Assembly: GCA_943371535.1 (NCBI GenBank)
Contig: CALRVE020000002.1
Coordinates: 1-64,000, forward strand
DNA: 64,000 bases
Direction: 5' to 3'
Origin: UBA1930 sp943371535
GTDB taxonomy: Bacteria > Bacteroidota > Bacteroidia > Chitinophagales > Chitinophagaceae
Shown: positions 37,860 to 45,767 of the stretch, piece by piece
Layout of the letters: each line of letters begins with the position of its first letter
How positions within the stretch are numbered: position 1 is the stretch's first letter
Position numbers and translations under genes: made by a program
Notes under the pieces: model-generated
Told to the model about the DNA's origin: nothing
Seen by the model: only the letters and a program-made list of their open reading frames with translations
Databases searched by the model: none

Positions 37860-38370
37860 TTTCATAACAGTTAAGCCAGACTACTACTCTTTCATCACTA
37901 ATAGTGGATGCGAATACCATTGTTATTTTTTTGCTTTCGATACTGCTGTTTCAGCCTACCCCAATTTAGCTACAAAAGTTTTTGGTTTTAATCTCGAACT
38001 AAAAGTTAAACCCATAACCGCCATTGGGTTAGACAAACGAATTGCAGCAACAGTTGTAACCATACTCAAAGAATTTCTCAATAAAGAAGAAAATGCAGTT
38101 GTGTATATCTGCGACAACAGCGACCAACGTGAAAAAGCCCGTTTTCATAAGTTCACCAACTGGTTTACAACCTACAACCCTGGAAATATTATACAACTCA
38201 AAGGCGTTATTCGTGCAGGCAATACCAATATTCTCAATGCCATGCTTATTCATAAAGACAATCCAGAGATAAACCAGTTTATTGAAGCTTATGAAATATT
38301 GACTGGCATTTACACAAAGCCAGATGATGAAGAATTACAGAACATTTTGAATGATGATGGTGATTGGTAA
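37816..38370 (+). CDS. DUF6169 family protein
   Basis: This 184-residue protein matches DUF6169 in FLNKEENAVVYICDNSDQRE and KARFHKFTNWF. It has no signal or membrane segment. The real start could be further in, near PYNFITVK. It is on the plus strand against the minus-strand accessory genes. Pairing with a small upstream gene recalls two-gene accessory modules, but the function is unknown. Confidence 0.75.
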   Translation: MKNLKNLVLNLQPYNFITVKPDYYSFITNSGCEYHCYFFAFDTAVSAYPNLATKVFGFNLELKVKPITAIGLDKRIAATVVTILKEFLNKEENAVVYICDNSDQREKARFHKFTNWFTTYNPGNIIQLKGVIRAGNTNILNAMLIHKDNPEINQFIEAYEILTGIYTKPDDEELQNILNDDGDW

Positions 38371-38395
38371 ATTAATATTGACTACTTCAATCTCA

Positions 38396-39052
38396 CTAGT
38401 TTGTAATTGTAAACCTAGCTTTCAACTCATCTATACCATTTTTTAGATTTAATTCTACTTCCCCTTTTTCAAACTTAGATTTTAAATTACAATATGTCGT
38501 TTCTATTAAATCTATCAGTTTTATGTAACAAACTTGAGTCTGATACTCATCAGATTTTTGAGAATAAATTTGATTTCTAGTAGGTTGCTTTATTGGAAAA
38601 TTTATTAAATCAGCGTCTTCCGAATTATCAATTGTAAATCGATGTAGGCTATTATCATCATGCTTATCCTTATCAGGGACATTAATTAATCCATAATTAT
38701 GAGCTAAGCAATTCCTCAAAGCAATAATTGTAAAAATCGATTTATCATCCTTTATTTCAGTAAACTGCTTTAACGCATTATATATCGGCGGTTTGTTATC
38801 AGCAATGTCTTTAGTCTTAAATACGCATCCAATTAAGTCCAAAATCAATAAATAATTTATTAACCCAATGAATGAATAGGGGTTTATAAAATCGTTTCCA
38901 TCCATATAAATTTTTCCATTGTGTTTACCTGTTTCTAGATTCCTACCAGTCGCTTTTCTCGCATCATCTATTGCCATAACTAAACATGACACTCGATTAC
39001 TTTCGATAATTCTAGAACTTATAAATTTCTTAATAAAATCTTGACTTCCCAT
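38396..39052 (-). CDS. HEPN-like protein of unknown function
   Basis: This 218-residue, largely helical protein contains RNCLAH at residues 113-118 in ALRNCLAHNYG. The R-N-x-x-x-H pattern within a helix is the catalytic signature of HEPN RNases and of HEPN toxins. The rest is not recognised. It sits 67 bp downstream of two nucleotidyltransferase genes on the same strand; HEPN and nucleotidyltransferase domains are common partners in toxin-antitoxin pairs, with the transferase as antidote. The assignment rests on one motif. Confidence 0.5.
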   Translation of the reverse strand: MGSQDFIKKFISSRIIESNRVSCLVMAIDDARKATGRNLETGKHNGKIYMDGNDFINPYSFIGLINYLLILDLIGCVFKTKDIADNKPPIYNALKQFTEIKDDKSIFTIIALRNCLAHNYGLINVPDKDKHDDNSLHRFTIDNSEDADLINFPIKQPTRNQIYSQKSDEYQTQVCYIKLIDLIETTYCNLKSKFEKGEVELNLKNGIDELKARFTITN

Positions 39053-39119
39053 AATTATGTTTTTATATTAAGGTATGTTATTTTTAACTAAACAATACTA
39101 AATATTTAATCTACCAATC

Positions 39120-40187
39120 TTACTTATTCGTGTAATATATTCCCCTCATTTCTACCAACAAGCAATTTATCCTTTCTACATCAGGTTCTTCTTGCAAACT
39201 TGATTGTTCATACAACAAAGGCAATTGCTCATTTAATGCCTCTGCTTGCTTTACCAAATCTTCATACTCAAACTTTCCAGCTTTAATAGATAAGAGAAAA
39301 TCTCTGTCTGACCTAAACACGTTAATCCTGTTTTCAGTTGCTATTTCTTTTGCCATTAACAACAACCTAAAAACATGCAACATATTTTTAGAGTCGTAGT
39401 TTTTTCCATGAGATAAAGTGTTTTTGTAGCGTTCATCATTTCTTTTGGCTACCCAATCCCAATACTCTTTGTACTTTTTACAATACACTGAGTAAGCATC
39501 TTTATTAAAGTACAACATTGCTATGGGTTGCTCACCTTTTGGAATGCTGCTAAGGCTTACTTCGTTGGCTATTTCCTTTCTCGTAATGCCTGCATATTGC
39601 AAAGTATTTGAGTAATACAAATTATAACAATCACGTAAATGTGCTATTGCTGCTAGCCCAACATTGCTTTGCTCCAGCTTGTTATCTTTTAAATATTTTG
39701 ATAAGGCAACAGCTTCTTTTTCTTGATACACAAAACAAAAATCTAATACCGACTTTCTTTCTTCTTCTACCGGGTTAAGTATTTTTTTCTCTAACCCATA
39801 GGCTTTTTTTATTTGTGTAAAAGCATAGTTGGCAAATGTTTTTTGACAAAGTTTTGATAAGAATAATTCAGGTGTTAACCTGTTCATCAAACTATTTTTG
39901 TGCAACACACATTTTTCTGGAACATTCAGCATCTCCAAAATATTTGGATTGTTTTTAGCCAATAGTTCTATAAAACGTTTCAACTCGTAATATACAATAT
40001 CGTTTGTTTCATTGTTCACTTGTTCTACATAGTCTAAGCCATAGTACAAATGTTTGGGCAATACAAAAACACCTCGTATATCTGTATCAGATTTTTCATT
40101 GTCTAGTCCATAAGCCTTGCTGCCAGTAATGGCTTCAAAGATTAGCCAACCATTGTTTTTTATCGAGTCAATTGTTAGTGTTTCCAT
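39120..40187 (-). CDS. Nucleotidyltransferase, YcgL type (large)
   Basis: This 355-residue protein has a polymerase-beta-like nucleotidyltransferase core at its N-terminus: ITGSKAYGLDNEKSDTDIRG, with GS at 22-23 and the metal carboxylates D34 and D36. A long helical C-terminal region follows, as in COG3541 (YcgL). It overlaps the next nucleotidyltransferase gene by 20 bp, so they are co-expressed. Substrate unknown; RNA 3' ends or proteins are possible. Confidence 0.82.
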   Translation of the reverse strand: METLTIDSIKNNGWLIFEAITGSKAYGLDNEKSDTDIRGVFVLPKHLYYGLDYVEQVNNETNDIVYYELKRFIELLAKNNPNILEMLNVPEKCVLHKNSLMNRLTPELFLSKLCQKTFANYAFTQIKKAYGLEKKILNPVEEERKSVLDFCFVYQEKEAVALSKYLKDNKLEQSNVGLAAIAHLRDCYNLYYSNTLQYAGITRKEIANEVSLSSIPKGEQPIAMLYFNKDAYSVYCKKYKEYWDWVAKRNDERYKNTLSHGKNYDSKNMLHVFRLLLMAKEIATENRINVFRSDRDFLLSIKAGKFEYEDLVKQAEALNEQLPLLYEQSSLQEEPDVERINCLLVEMRGIYYTNK

Positions 40188-40929
40188 ACAATGTTTTTAA
40201 AAAGAATTCATCCATTTGAGCATAGCTATTATCATTAACACCAAGATTGTCTTTTGATGCTTCTACAAAATCTAACAATTTTGAGGCAAGGTTGTGTAGT
40301 GCATCAGTTTTTGTATGCAAATATTTTTCTCCAACGGTTGCTTTTAATACTATTAACTCTCTTAAGATTCCTCTGTTGGTTTCTGTAGTCAATTGCATTA
40401 AAGATTCTATATCCATTGGTAAAACAGATTTGTCTTTCACTATCCAGTTACAACTCAATAAAGATCGAACCAAATAGAAATAACTTTTCAGTTTTATTTG
40501 CTTACTATCTTTTATGTCTTCCCAAAACTTCTTTGCCAAAGAATGGTGATGAAAAAAAACTGCTGTTGGTGAATAATAAGCTGCTATCAACTTCTTGAAA
40601 TCATCTTTGAAAGAAGGCTCAGCAAAATATTCTATTGGTGATTGAAACCTTTCTATCAATGGTGCATTTGATTTTTTAAGTAACACCAAACATTTTTTTA
40701 AGTCCCAACCAGTTATGTCTAAATCATCTTTTAAAGCTACTTCAACAGTGTCTTTCTTTTCTGCCAAACTTAAATACCAATCTTTGTTGTGCATGTATAT
40801 AAAACGTACATCATAGTCACTATCTGGCGATGGGAAACCCCAAGCTCTGCTACCTGTTTCGCATGCATAGAGTATTTTTATTTTTTTTTGCTTTTCTAAT
40901 TCTTTTAGTTGTGTTAATATGTTTTCCAT
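40168..40929 (-). CDS. Nucleotidyltransferase, YcgL type (small)
   Basis: This 253-residue protein shows ETGSRAWGFPSPDSDYDVRF, with GS at 26-27 and D38/D40 as metal ligands. It is upstream of and overlaps the larger paralog. The C-terminal helices differ between the two, so they may act on different ends or form a heterodimer. The metallophosphoesterase starts 11 bp upstream. Confidence 0.82.
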   Translation of the reverse strand: MENILTQLKELEKQKKIKILYACETGSRAWGFPSPDSDYDVRFIYMHNKDWYLSLAEKKDTVEVALKDDLDITGWDLKKCLVLLKKSNAPLIERFQSPIEYFAEPSFKDDFKKLIAAYYSPTAVFFHHHSLAKKFWEDIKDSKQIKLKSYFYLVRSLLSCNWIVKDKSVLPMDIESLMQLTTETNRGILRELIVLKATVGEKYLHTKTDALHNLASKLLDFVEASKDNLGVNDNSYAQMDEFFLKTLYGNTNN

Positions 40930-40939
40930 TTGTTCTTAT

Positions 40940-41701
40940 TTAAGTGAAAACTAAAGTTTTATTTCTTTCAAATCCTTGTTGCTCATTGTATCGAATATAT
41001 CCCAATTGATTACTTACTAGTTTTGTTTTATTAATTTTAAACTCAAGCGTATTCACATGATGATGGCCATAAATCCAATAATCTATTGAAGAAGCATCTA
41101 TTAAATCAAATAATTCTGTTGCAAAAGCTCCATTTAAAATACTTAATTTAAACTGAGTTGGATAGTTGAGAAAAGTTGGCACATGATGAGTTGCAACAAC
41201 TGTTTTTCCAACAAATGGCTTACTTATTTCTTTTGCTATAAAACTAATTGAATCTTTATGTAGTTGATTATAAACTCTCGTAGAGAATCTCTTTTCACCA
41301 AACCGAATTACTTTAAAATCATTCATTGCTTTTTCAATATCCCATTCTGCTCCTGAACTAATTTTTGACCACAGAGTTGAAAAAATAAGTCTCCAGTTTT
41401 TATGTATTACTGCAACATTATTTACTAGAAATACATTCTTCTTAATTTCTTCAAATAAAATACCTGTTTTCTTTGATGCATCGCAATAATAATATTCATG
41501 ATTTCCGGGTATCCAATAAGTGAACTGAAAATTATTTGAGACAAAATCAAAAAAGTAATCAAATGATTTCATCCTTGCAAATGGAACAATATCACCAGCT
41601 AAAATCAATATATCTCCAGTTGGAATCAATGGATTTTTTTCAAGAAAATATTTATTCTCTGGAAACTCCAAGTGCAAATCAGAACAATATTGTATCGTCA
41701 T
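40940..41701 (-). CDS. Calcineurin-like metallophosphoesterase
   Basis: This 253-residue enzyme has the five expected motifs: CSDLHLE (residues 6-12), ILAGDIV, GNHEYYY, ATHHVP, and YGHHHVN. Such enzymes hydrolyse phosphomono- or diesters. Its gene ends 11 bp before the small nucleotidyltransferase, so an operon is likely. A phosphatase next to nucleotidyltransferases suggests end-processing of RNA or removal of cyclic phosphate; this is inference. Confidence 0.85.
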   Translation of the reverse strand: MTIQYCSDLHLEFPENKYFLEKNPLIPTGDILILAGDIVPFARMKSFDYFFDFVSNNFQFTYWIPGNHEYYYCDASKKTGILFEEIKKNVFLVNNVAVIHKNWRLIFSTLWSKISSGAEWDIEKAMNDFKVIRFGEKRFSTRVYNQLHKDSISFIAKEISKPFVGKTVVATHHVPTFLNYPTQFKLSILNGAFATELFDLIDASSIDYWIYGHHHVNTLEFKINKTKLVSNQLGYIRYNEQQGFERNKTLVFT

Positions 41702-41734
41702 AAATATTTATTTTAAGCTGAATGGCTTCCTTCA

Positions 41735-41786
41735 GTACAAGTGTGCGACGCAACCACAGCTAAATAGTAATAAAGGCGTTGGTTAC
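41735..41786 (-). repeat. 52-bp dispersed repeat, copy 3
   Basis: On the minus strand it reads GTAACCAACGCC, then TACTAT and GCGTCGCACACTTGTAC. It separates the phosphoesterase from the slipin gene. Confidence 0.8.
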
Positions 41787-41839
41787 ATAAATATAAAACT
41801 TAATTCACCAACGCCCTTCTACTTAAAACTCACTTCTCA

Positions 41840-42937
41840 CTATTTCTGTGGTACAAAAATTTGTTTCAATTGTCCTACCAAATCTCCATTTCCGTTAACA
41901 CTGATGTTGCTTATTTTGTCGGCAATCTTCTCTACATATTCCATCTCTTTCAACTTCCACAACATGGCGTTTTCTTCCATCAATTTAGCAGTGTTCAACA
42001 AGCTACGTGTACTTGCAGTTTCTTCTCTACGCATAATGATGTTGGCTTGTGCTTTTTTCTCAGCTACCAATACCTGATTCATAATTTCTTTTACATCGCC
42101 TGGTAATATAATATCTCTGATACCAAAGCCTGCTACTTCAACACCCAATTTTTCAGCTTCGCTTTTTACACGTTCCAAAACAAATGGAGCAATGGTTTCT
42201 TTTTTCTCCAACAATTCATCAAAGCCCATAGTGCTTACATACTCACGTAATGCCAACTGAAAAGTTACATACAATTGTTTATCGTACTCTTTGTTTTGCA
42301 ACAACGCTTTTTCAATATCTACTACTTTGTACTCTGCAAACGCATTGATACGCAATGCAGCTTTGTCTTTAGTCAAGATTTCTTGACCATTGATTTCTGC
42401 TTGTTGCTGACGCATATCTACTTTGCCTACAACAACTGCAATGCTGTTTTTCCACCAGTAGTAAACACCACTGTTTAAGATAGTTTTAAACTGACCATCA
42501 ACAAACATTACAGCCTTCTCGTAGTTCTCTACTGCACTTGTACGTACATAACCAATCAACTGTTTGTTTAACAAAGTTGCACGATCTATATTGTCATCAA
42601 TCTCTATTTTACTGATATCGGCCTTTACAAATTTGTATTCGATAAAACCTTTCCAAAATGCATAACGACCAGCAGCTAAAACAGTTTTCAACAAACCGTT
42701 TTCGTATTGCAAAGCAATTTCGTTATCACCTACTTCAACTACCTCTAATGCTTCAGCCAAAGCTGCATCTTTCAATAAAATATTTAATTCTATTGGTGTG
42801 TTAAATGCTTTAGTTAAATCGTAGGCAAATACTTGTTCGTTCCAAATCCAATAAGTCCCTTCCTTCAACATACGTTGATAAACGCCATTTTTAAAAACCA
42901 AACCTACTTGGTAGGCGTTAATGTTTATTCTTTTCAT
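41840..42937 (-). CDS. Soluble slipin-like SPFH protein
   Basis: This 365-residue protein has a slipin-type SPFH domain in its second half (VDMRQQQAEINGQEILTKDK, EKLGVEVAGFGIRDIILPG). The N-terminal half contains three repeats of the KNGVYQRML/ENGLLKTVL/DGQFKTIL type. There is no transmembrane helix, unlike classical slipins. Soluble slipins of this type occur in RNA-repair and tRNA-linked neighbourhoods. Two tRNA-like units follow upstream on the same strand. Confidence 0.82.
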   Translation of the reverse strand: MKRININAYQVGLVFKNGVYQRMLKEGTYWIWNEQVFAYDLTKAFNTPIELNILLKDAALAEALEVVEVGDNEIALQYENGLLKTVLAAGRYAFWKGFIEYKFVKADISKIEIDDNIDRATLLNKQLIGYVRTSAVENYEKAVMFVDGQFKTILNSGVYYWWKNSIAVVVGKVDMRQQQAEINGQEILTKDKAALRINAFAEYKVVDIEKALLQNKEYDKQLYVTFQLALREYVSTMGFDELLEKKETIAPFVLERVKSEAEKLGVEVAGFGIRDIILPGDVKEIMNQVLVAEKKAQANIIMRREETASTRSLLNTAKLMEENAMLWKLKEMEYVEKIADKISNISVNGNGDLVGQLKQIFVPQK

Positions 42938-43243
42938 TGTTATCTATTTAAAAAATTAATAATTAAAAGCTGATATTTTCCATCATTCCATCATCACGGA
43001 AAATGTTTAAAATAATACGTTCAATATAGGTTAATAGTACTTTGTTTATTGATGCATCTTCAACAAACAAGCATTGTTAAGCTATACCTGCTATACTATT
43101 GAGTGACACTTGCAAAGTGTTGATACAACTGCAACCTAACACCACACTTCGATAAACTCAGTGTGACATTTGATTGCCAATTTTCAATACCAGCTTTTGT
43201 TTGTGGTCATCATTTTTATAGAAGCGATGTACTTCTTCAAATC
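42938..43243. other. Slipin leader region with a common repeat
   Basis: No gene is seen. 43147-43168 has ACTTCGATAAACTCAGTGTGAC, a repeat type common in Bacteroidota intergenic DNA. A hairpin with ATTTTCC/GGAAAAT arms lies near 42975-43005. Confidence 0.5.
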
Positions 43244-43314
43244 CTACATTAACCGTGTAGTGTTCTACCACTGAACTATCCAATGTTTAAGATTGGAATG
43301 GGATTCGAACCCAT
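43244..43314 (-). tRNA. tRNA-like unit B, circularly permuted reading, anticodon GTT (Asn-like)
   Basis: On the minus strand a T-arm (ATGGG-TTCGAAT-CCCAT, 43298-43314) and 3' acceptor TCCAATC come first. A 5-nt linker TTAAA follows, then the 5' acceptor CATTGGA, a D-arm (GTTC...GAAC) and a full anticodon arm (CTACA-CGGTTAA-TGTAG). ATTGGA pairs with TCCAAT over 6 bp. No T-arm follows the anticodon arm, as a normal order would require. Position 33 is G instead of U. It is either a permuted tRNA or a scrambled relic. Confidence 0.5.
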
Positions 43315-43321
43315 GCTTGGA

Positions 43322-43390
43322 GTTGTTGCTCTAACCAACTGAGCTATCTCAAGTGAATTGAGAAGAGGAATCGAACCTCTGACACACAAC
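43322..43390 (-). tRNA. tRNA-like unit A, circularly permuted reading
   Basis: The 3' half (GTTGT, a 5-nt variable loop, AGAGG-TTCGATT-CCTCT, acceptor TCTCAAT) lies upstream of the 5' half (acceptor CTTGAGA, TA, GCTC-AGTTGGTTA-GAGC, A, ACAAC). TTGAGA pairs with TCTCAA over 6 bp and ACAAC pairs with GTTGT over 5 bp, with normal spacings in between. The break falls in the anticodon loop, so the anticodon cannot be read. Only 3 nt separate the acceptor ends. In the normal order no anticodon stem can form. Confidence 0.5.
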
Positions 43391-43599
43391 GTGTGGCTGG
43401 CATAACCTAAAGTATCAACAGCATACAGATAGTTAATACGTCTGCACTACTTAGTTGTATAAACTAAAGTCTGGTTTGATTATTTTAGAACAATACCAGT
43501 CTTGCCGTTAAGCAAGCTTTTGTATTCATGCTTGCATGAATAATATTTTAAAGAACTTTAAATAATGTTATATTTTAATACTTAGACTTTTGTGTTCTA

Positions 43600-44085
43600 T
43601 CAATGAACCATTTTATCTGCACAATGACTACTAGCAAAAGCATGTGGTTTTGCTTTGAAGACAAAGCCCATACCCATGATATAACCCATGGCTTCTTTTA
43701 AAGCATCATTGCTTTTAAAATTAGGATTGGTATTAATATCTGCATGTACTTCCATGTCTACATTAAAGGCAATGAACAAAGGACATAGCTTGTAAGCAAT
43801 ATCAATGCTCATAGCAACTTCTTCTAGCATCCTTTGCTTTACTGGCATTTTACGTTTGGTGCTTTGGTTATGGATATACATAAATGCACCCTTGCCTTTA
43901 CGCACAAACACAATTACCGTTGCAAAGTCTGTTGTTCTACCTTTCACCTGACTATCGGTGCCAATACAAACTTTAATGGTATTTGCTGCTTCTTTTTCTT
44001 TGATTAAAGCTTGAATTACTTCATCTTCAATAGATTGTTGAATCATTGTTCCATTGAGTCGCCGCCATTGTTTTTGCTGTTCCAT
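43600..44085 (-). CDS. YkuK-like RNase H-fold protein (DUF458)
   Basis: This 161-residue protein matches the YkuK/DUF458 family, described as RNase H-like. IKVCIGTDSQVKGRTTDFATVIVF carries the first acidic residue (D of GTDS); MPVKQRMLEEVAMSI and VEVHADIN-type (MEVHADINTNP) carry others. A start at 44085 (MEQQKQW) fits better than 44106. It lies between the permuted tRNA units and the main tRNA array on the same strand. A nuclease-like role on RNA is possible. Confidence 0.82.
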   Translation of the reverse strand: MEQQKQWRRLNGTMIQQSIEDEVIQALIKEKEAANTIKVCIGTDSQVKGRTTDFATVIVFVRKGKGAFMYIHNQSTKRKMPVKQRMLEEVAMSIDIAYKLCPLFIAFNVDMEVHADINTNPNFKSNDALKEAMGYIMGMGFVFKAKPHAFASSHCADKMVH

Positions 44086-44131
44086 TTTAGTTGGTTTTAC
44101 AATCACATTAAGGCAGGCTCAATGTGACTGT

Positions 44132-44872
44132 TTAGTTTTCAATTAGTTCTTCCATTAATTCATTAGTATTTTTCCGCTCATAAAAATGATTGTATTGATG
44201 TTTTACATATTGCTTCCATTCTTTATATCCATAATGTCCGTCTAAGACTTTATACAATCTTTTATCGTAGCAATTCCTTTTAAAGTAATTATCTATTTCA
44301 GCAATACTTGCCTCAAGTAAATTGTCTTTAATTCTTGTTTTATCAATCATATTAGGCATTACTTTTAATACAAAACGCCATGGTTCAACAAATAAAAAAT
44401 ATTGAATCACCTGTTTGTTTTTATTCATCTCCCATAATTGATAAAAGCATTGTTTTTCGGCTTCAGAAAAGTTACATTTATAAAATTCTCTTGCACAGAG
44501 GCGTTTTAACTGCTGAATTCTATCTACATGAATTTTTCTTCCAAACTTCCTCTTCTTTACTTTGAAATCCTTTCTGCTACTGTATTGTATGGTATTTATC
44601 TTTTCAAGAATAGCTGCGTAGAAAGATCCATTTCTACTTCTTGCAACATCATCTCTTAAAACAAATATTCTTTTAAACCCACGTTGAATGGGTGGTGTCA
44701 AAAGTTGCCATCCCAAGTTTCGTTTTTGTTCCCACAACTGTTTTCTTTTGTTGTTCAGTTGTATTAATTGCTTGTCAAAATCTTCATACTGCAAACGTGT
44801 TTTTTGTCTTGCAGTTCGCAAACGGTAACTGAGTATTTCAGTACCATATTGCTTGATAAGTTGATTGTCCAT
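44132..44872 (-). CDS. Basic protein of unknown function next to the tRNA array
   Basis: This 246-residue protein is very rich in Lys, Arg, Gln and Tyr. It is mainly helical, with a likely coiled coil near residues 20-50 (QLIQLNNKRKQLWEQK). No signal or membrane segment and no catalytic motif that I recognise. The charge suggests RNA binding. It lies 114 bp downstream of the last tRNA gene of the array and 46 bp upstream of the YkuK-like gene on the same strand. The start at 44872 (MDNQLIK) is chosen; the frame extends to 44911. Confidence 0.65.
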   Translation of the reverse strand: MDNQLIKQYGTEILSYRLRTARQKTRLQYEDFDKQLIQLNNKRKQLWEQKRNLGWQLLTPPIQRGFKRIFVLRDDVARSRNGSFYAAILEKINTIQYSSRKDFKVKKRKFGRKIHVDRIQQLKRLCAREFYKCNFSEAEKQCFYQLWEMNKNKQVIQYFLFVEPWRFVLKVMPNMIDKTRIKDNLLEASIAEIDNYFKRNCYDKRLYKVLDGHYGYKEWKQYVKHQYNHFYERKNTNELMEELIEN

Positions 44873-44985
44873 AATGATGTATTTTGTTTCGTTCGAAAAC
44901 TTTGGTGCCATTGCACCATTACATTACTGTGTTGCATTATGAATTGATTTGCTGTTCTCATATTTTTAATTTTTAATTTTATTTG

Positions 44986-45058
44986 CACAGGTTGAAGGAC
45001 TCGAACCTCCATTCATGGGTTTGGAATCCATGTTGTTAACCATTACAATCAAACCTGC
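44986..45058 (-). tRNA. tRNA-Trp (CCA)
   Basis: Acceptor GCAGGTT/AACCTGT, T-arm GGAGG-TTCGAGT-CCTTC, anticodon loop TTCCAAA. The 31-39 pair is A-C. Last gene of the array on the minus strand; no encoded CCA end. Confidence 0.85.
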
Positions 45059-45063
45059 ATTTG

Positions 45064-45137
45064 TGGTGCCCCAAGGAATTGAACCTTGATATCTGGGATT
45101 TCACTCCAGTGCATTTACCCATCTCTGCCAAAGCACC
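45064..45137 (-). tRNA. tRNA-Phe (GAA)
   Basis: Acceptor GGTGCTT/GGGCACC, D-arm GCAG...TGC, anticodon arm CTGGA-GTGAAAT-CCCAG, T-arm CAAGG-TTCAATT-CCTTG. It shares the 31-39 A-C mismatch with the Trp gene beside it. Confidence 0.85.
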
Positions 45138-45142
45138 AATTG

Positions 45143-45216
45143 AGTTGTGTGAAGGACTTGAACCTTCTTCTCCTGATTTGCAGTCAGGTGCATAGAGCCA
45201 TCTCTGCCAACACAAC
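45143..45216 (-). tRNA. tRNA-Cys (GCA)
   Basis: Acceptor GTTGTGT/ACACAAC, anticodon arm CCTGA-CTGCAAA-TCAGG, T-arm loop TTCAAGT. All stems good. Confidence 0.88.
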
Positions 45217-45221
45217 TTTTG

Positions 45222-45320
45222 CGGAGAGTGTAGTCCCGATAGCTATCGGGAGAACTTACCTGAGTATTACCTCAACCTTGGTTTAGCATACCAGTACCTT
45301 ACCATCTCGGTCAACTCTCC
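45222..45320 (-). tRNA. tRNA-Ser (GCT) with an 18-nt palindrome in the T-loop
   Basis: Acceptor GGAGAGT/ACTCTCC is perfect, and D-arm, anticodon loop ATGCTAA and the long serine variable arm are present. The T-loop starts TTC and then runs into TCCCGATAGCTATCGGGA (45234-45251) where the last four loop bases should be. T-stem pairing is weakened (two mismatches). The insert makes its own 9-bp hairpin. Confidence 0.75.
45234..45251. repeat. 18-nt palindrome inside tRNA-Ser(GCT)
   Basis: TCCCGATAGCTATCGGGA, perfect dyad. An identical copy sits in tRNA-Asp at 46091, and a one-base variant in tRNA-Lys at 45633. I saw no copy outside tRNA genes in this window. Confidence 0.9.
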
Positions 45321-45331
45321 TTTTTTTTTAT

Positions 45332-45383
45332 GTTACCAACTTTAGAACAAGCATGACACAGAACTTGCGTCGCACACTTGTAC
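45332..45383 (+). repeat. 52-bp dispersed repeat, copy 4 (inside the tRNA array)
   Basis: GTTACCAAC start and GCGTCGCACACTTGTAC end; lies between the two serine tRNA genes. Confidence 0.75.
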
Positions 45384-45405
45384 AGCATAACATCTATCAT
45401 CTTTG

Positions 45406-45488
45406 CGGAGAGTCAAGGATTCGAACCTTGAAACCTTTTACAGTTAACTGTTTTCAAGACAGCTTCCTCTACCAATCGGACACTCTCC
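45406..45488 (-). tRNA. tRNA-Ser (TGA)
   Basis: Acceptor GGAGAGT/ACTCTCC, identical to the other serine gene. Anticodon loop CTTGAAA, serine-type long variable region, T-arm CAAGG-TTCGAAT-CCTTG intact. Confidence 0.88.
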
Positions 45489-45500
45489 AAAAAATATTTG

Positions 45501-45571
45501 CGGAAATAGAATGATTCGAACATTCATTAAATGGTTAACAACCACCCGTTCTGCCTTTGAACTATATTTCC
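45501..45571 (-). tRNA. tRNA-Asn (GTT)
   Basis: Acceptor GGAAATA/TATTTCC, anticodon arm GGTGG-TTGTTAA-CCATT (two G-U pairs), T-arm GAATG-TTCGAAT-CATTC. Confidence 0.87.
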
Positions 45572-45575
45572 TTTT

Positions 45576-45665
45576 GTTGGCCCACAGGGAATCGAACCCT
45601 GAACCCCTTGGTTAAAAGCCAAGTACTCTGCCTCCCGATAACTATCGGGATGAGCTATGAACCAA
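45576..45665 (-). tRNA. tRNA-Lys (TTT) with an 18-nt palindrome in the D-loop
   Basis: Acceptor TTGGTTC/GGGCCAA, anticodon arm CTTGG-CTTTTAA-CCAAG and T-arm CAGGG-TTCGATT-CCCTG are sound. The D-loop holds TCCCGATAGTTATCGGGA (45633-45650) between GCTCA and GGCAGAGT. The insert keeps both D-stem strands. Confidence 0.78.
45633..45650. repeat. 18-nt palindrome variant inside tRNA-Lys
   Basis: TCCCGATAACTATCGGGA on the plus strand; 8-bp arms with a 2-nt centre that differs by one base from the other copies. Confidence 0.88.
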
Positions 45666-45670
45666 TATTT

Positions 45671-45764
45671 GAGCGACTTTCAGATTTGAACTGAATACAT
45701 CCAATTTATTTTTACCTCTCAAAAAAAGAGGAAACTAGTTGTGTTGCCATTACACCAAATCGCT
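45671..45764 (-). tRNA. tRNA with an about 23-nt insert in the anticodon loop, possibly Gly (TCC)
   Basis: Acceptor AGCGATT/AGTCGCT, D-arm GTGT-AATGGCA-ACAC and T-arm TTCAG-TTCAAAT-CTGAA are complete. The anticodon loop starts TTTCC and ends AA, but an extra stretch with a hairpin (CCTCT/AGAGG) lies between. If the insert starts after position 36, the anticodon is TCC and the insert sits at the canonical intron site (37/38). Acceptor pair A1-U72 is unusual for glycine, so identity is open. Confidence 0.65.
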
Positions 45765-45767
45765 TTG

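Noticed and set aside
43244..43390. Two ordinary tRNA genes in normal order
   Set aside because: In normal order neither acceptor pairs with its own 3' end, and unit A lacks an anticodon stem; pairing works only in permuted order.
44764..45012. A minus-strand 82-codon frame
   Set aside because: It overlaps tRNA-Trp and the basic-protein gene in another frame.
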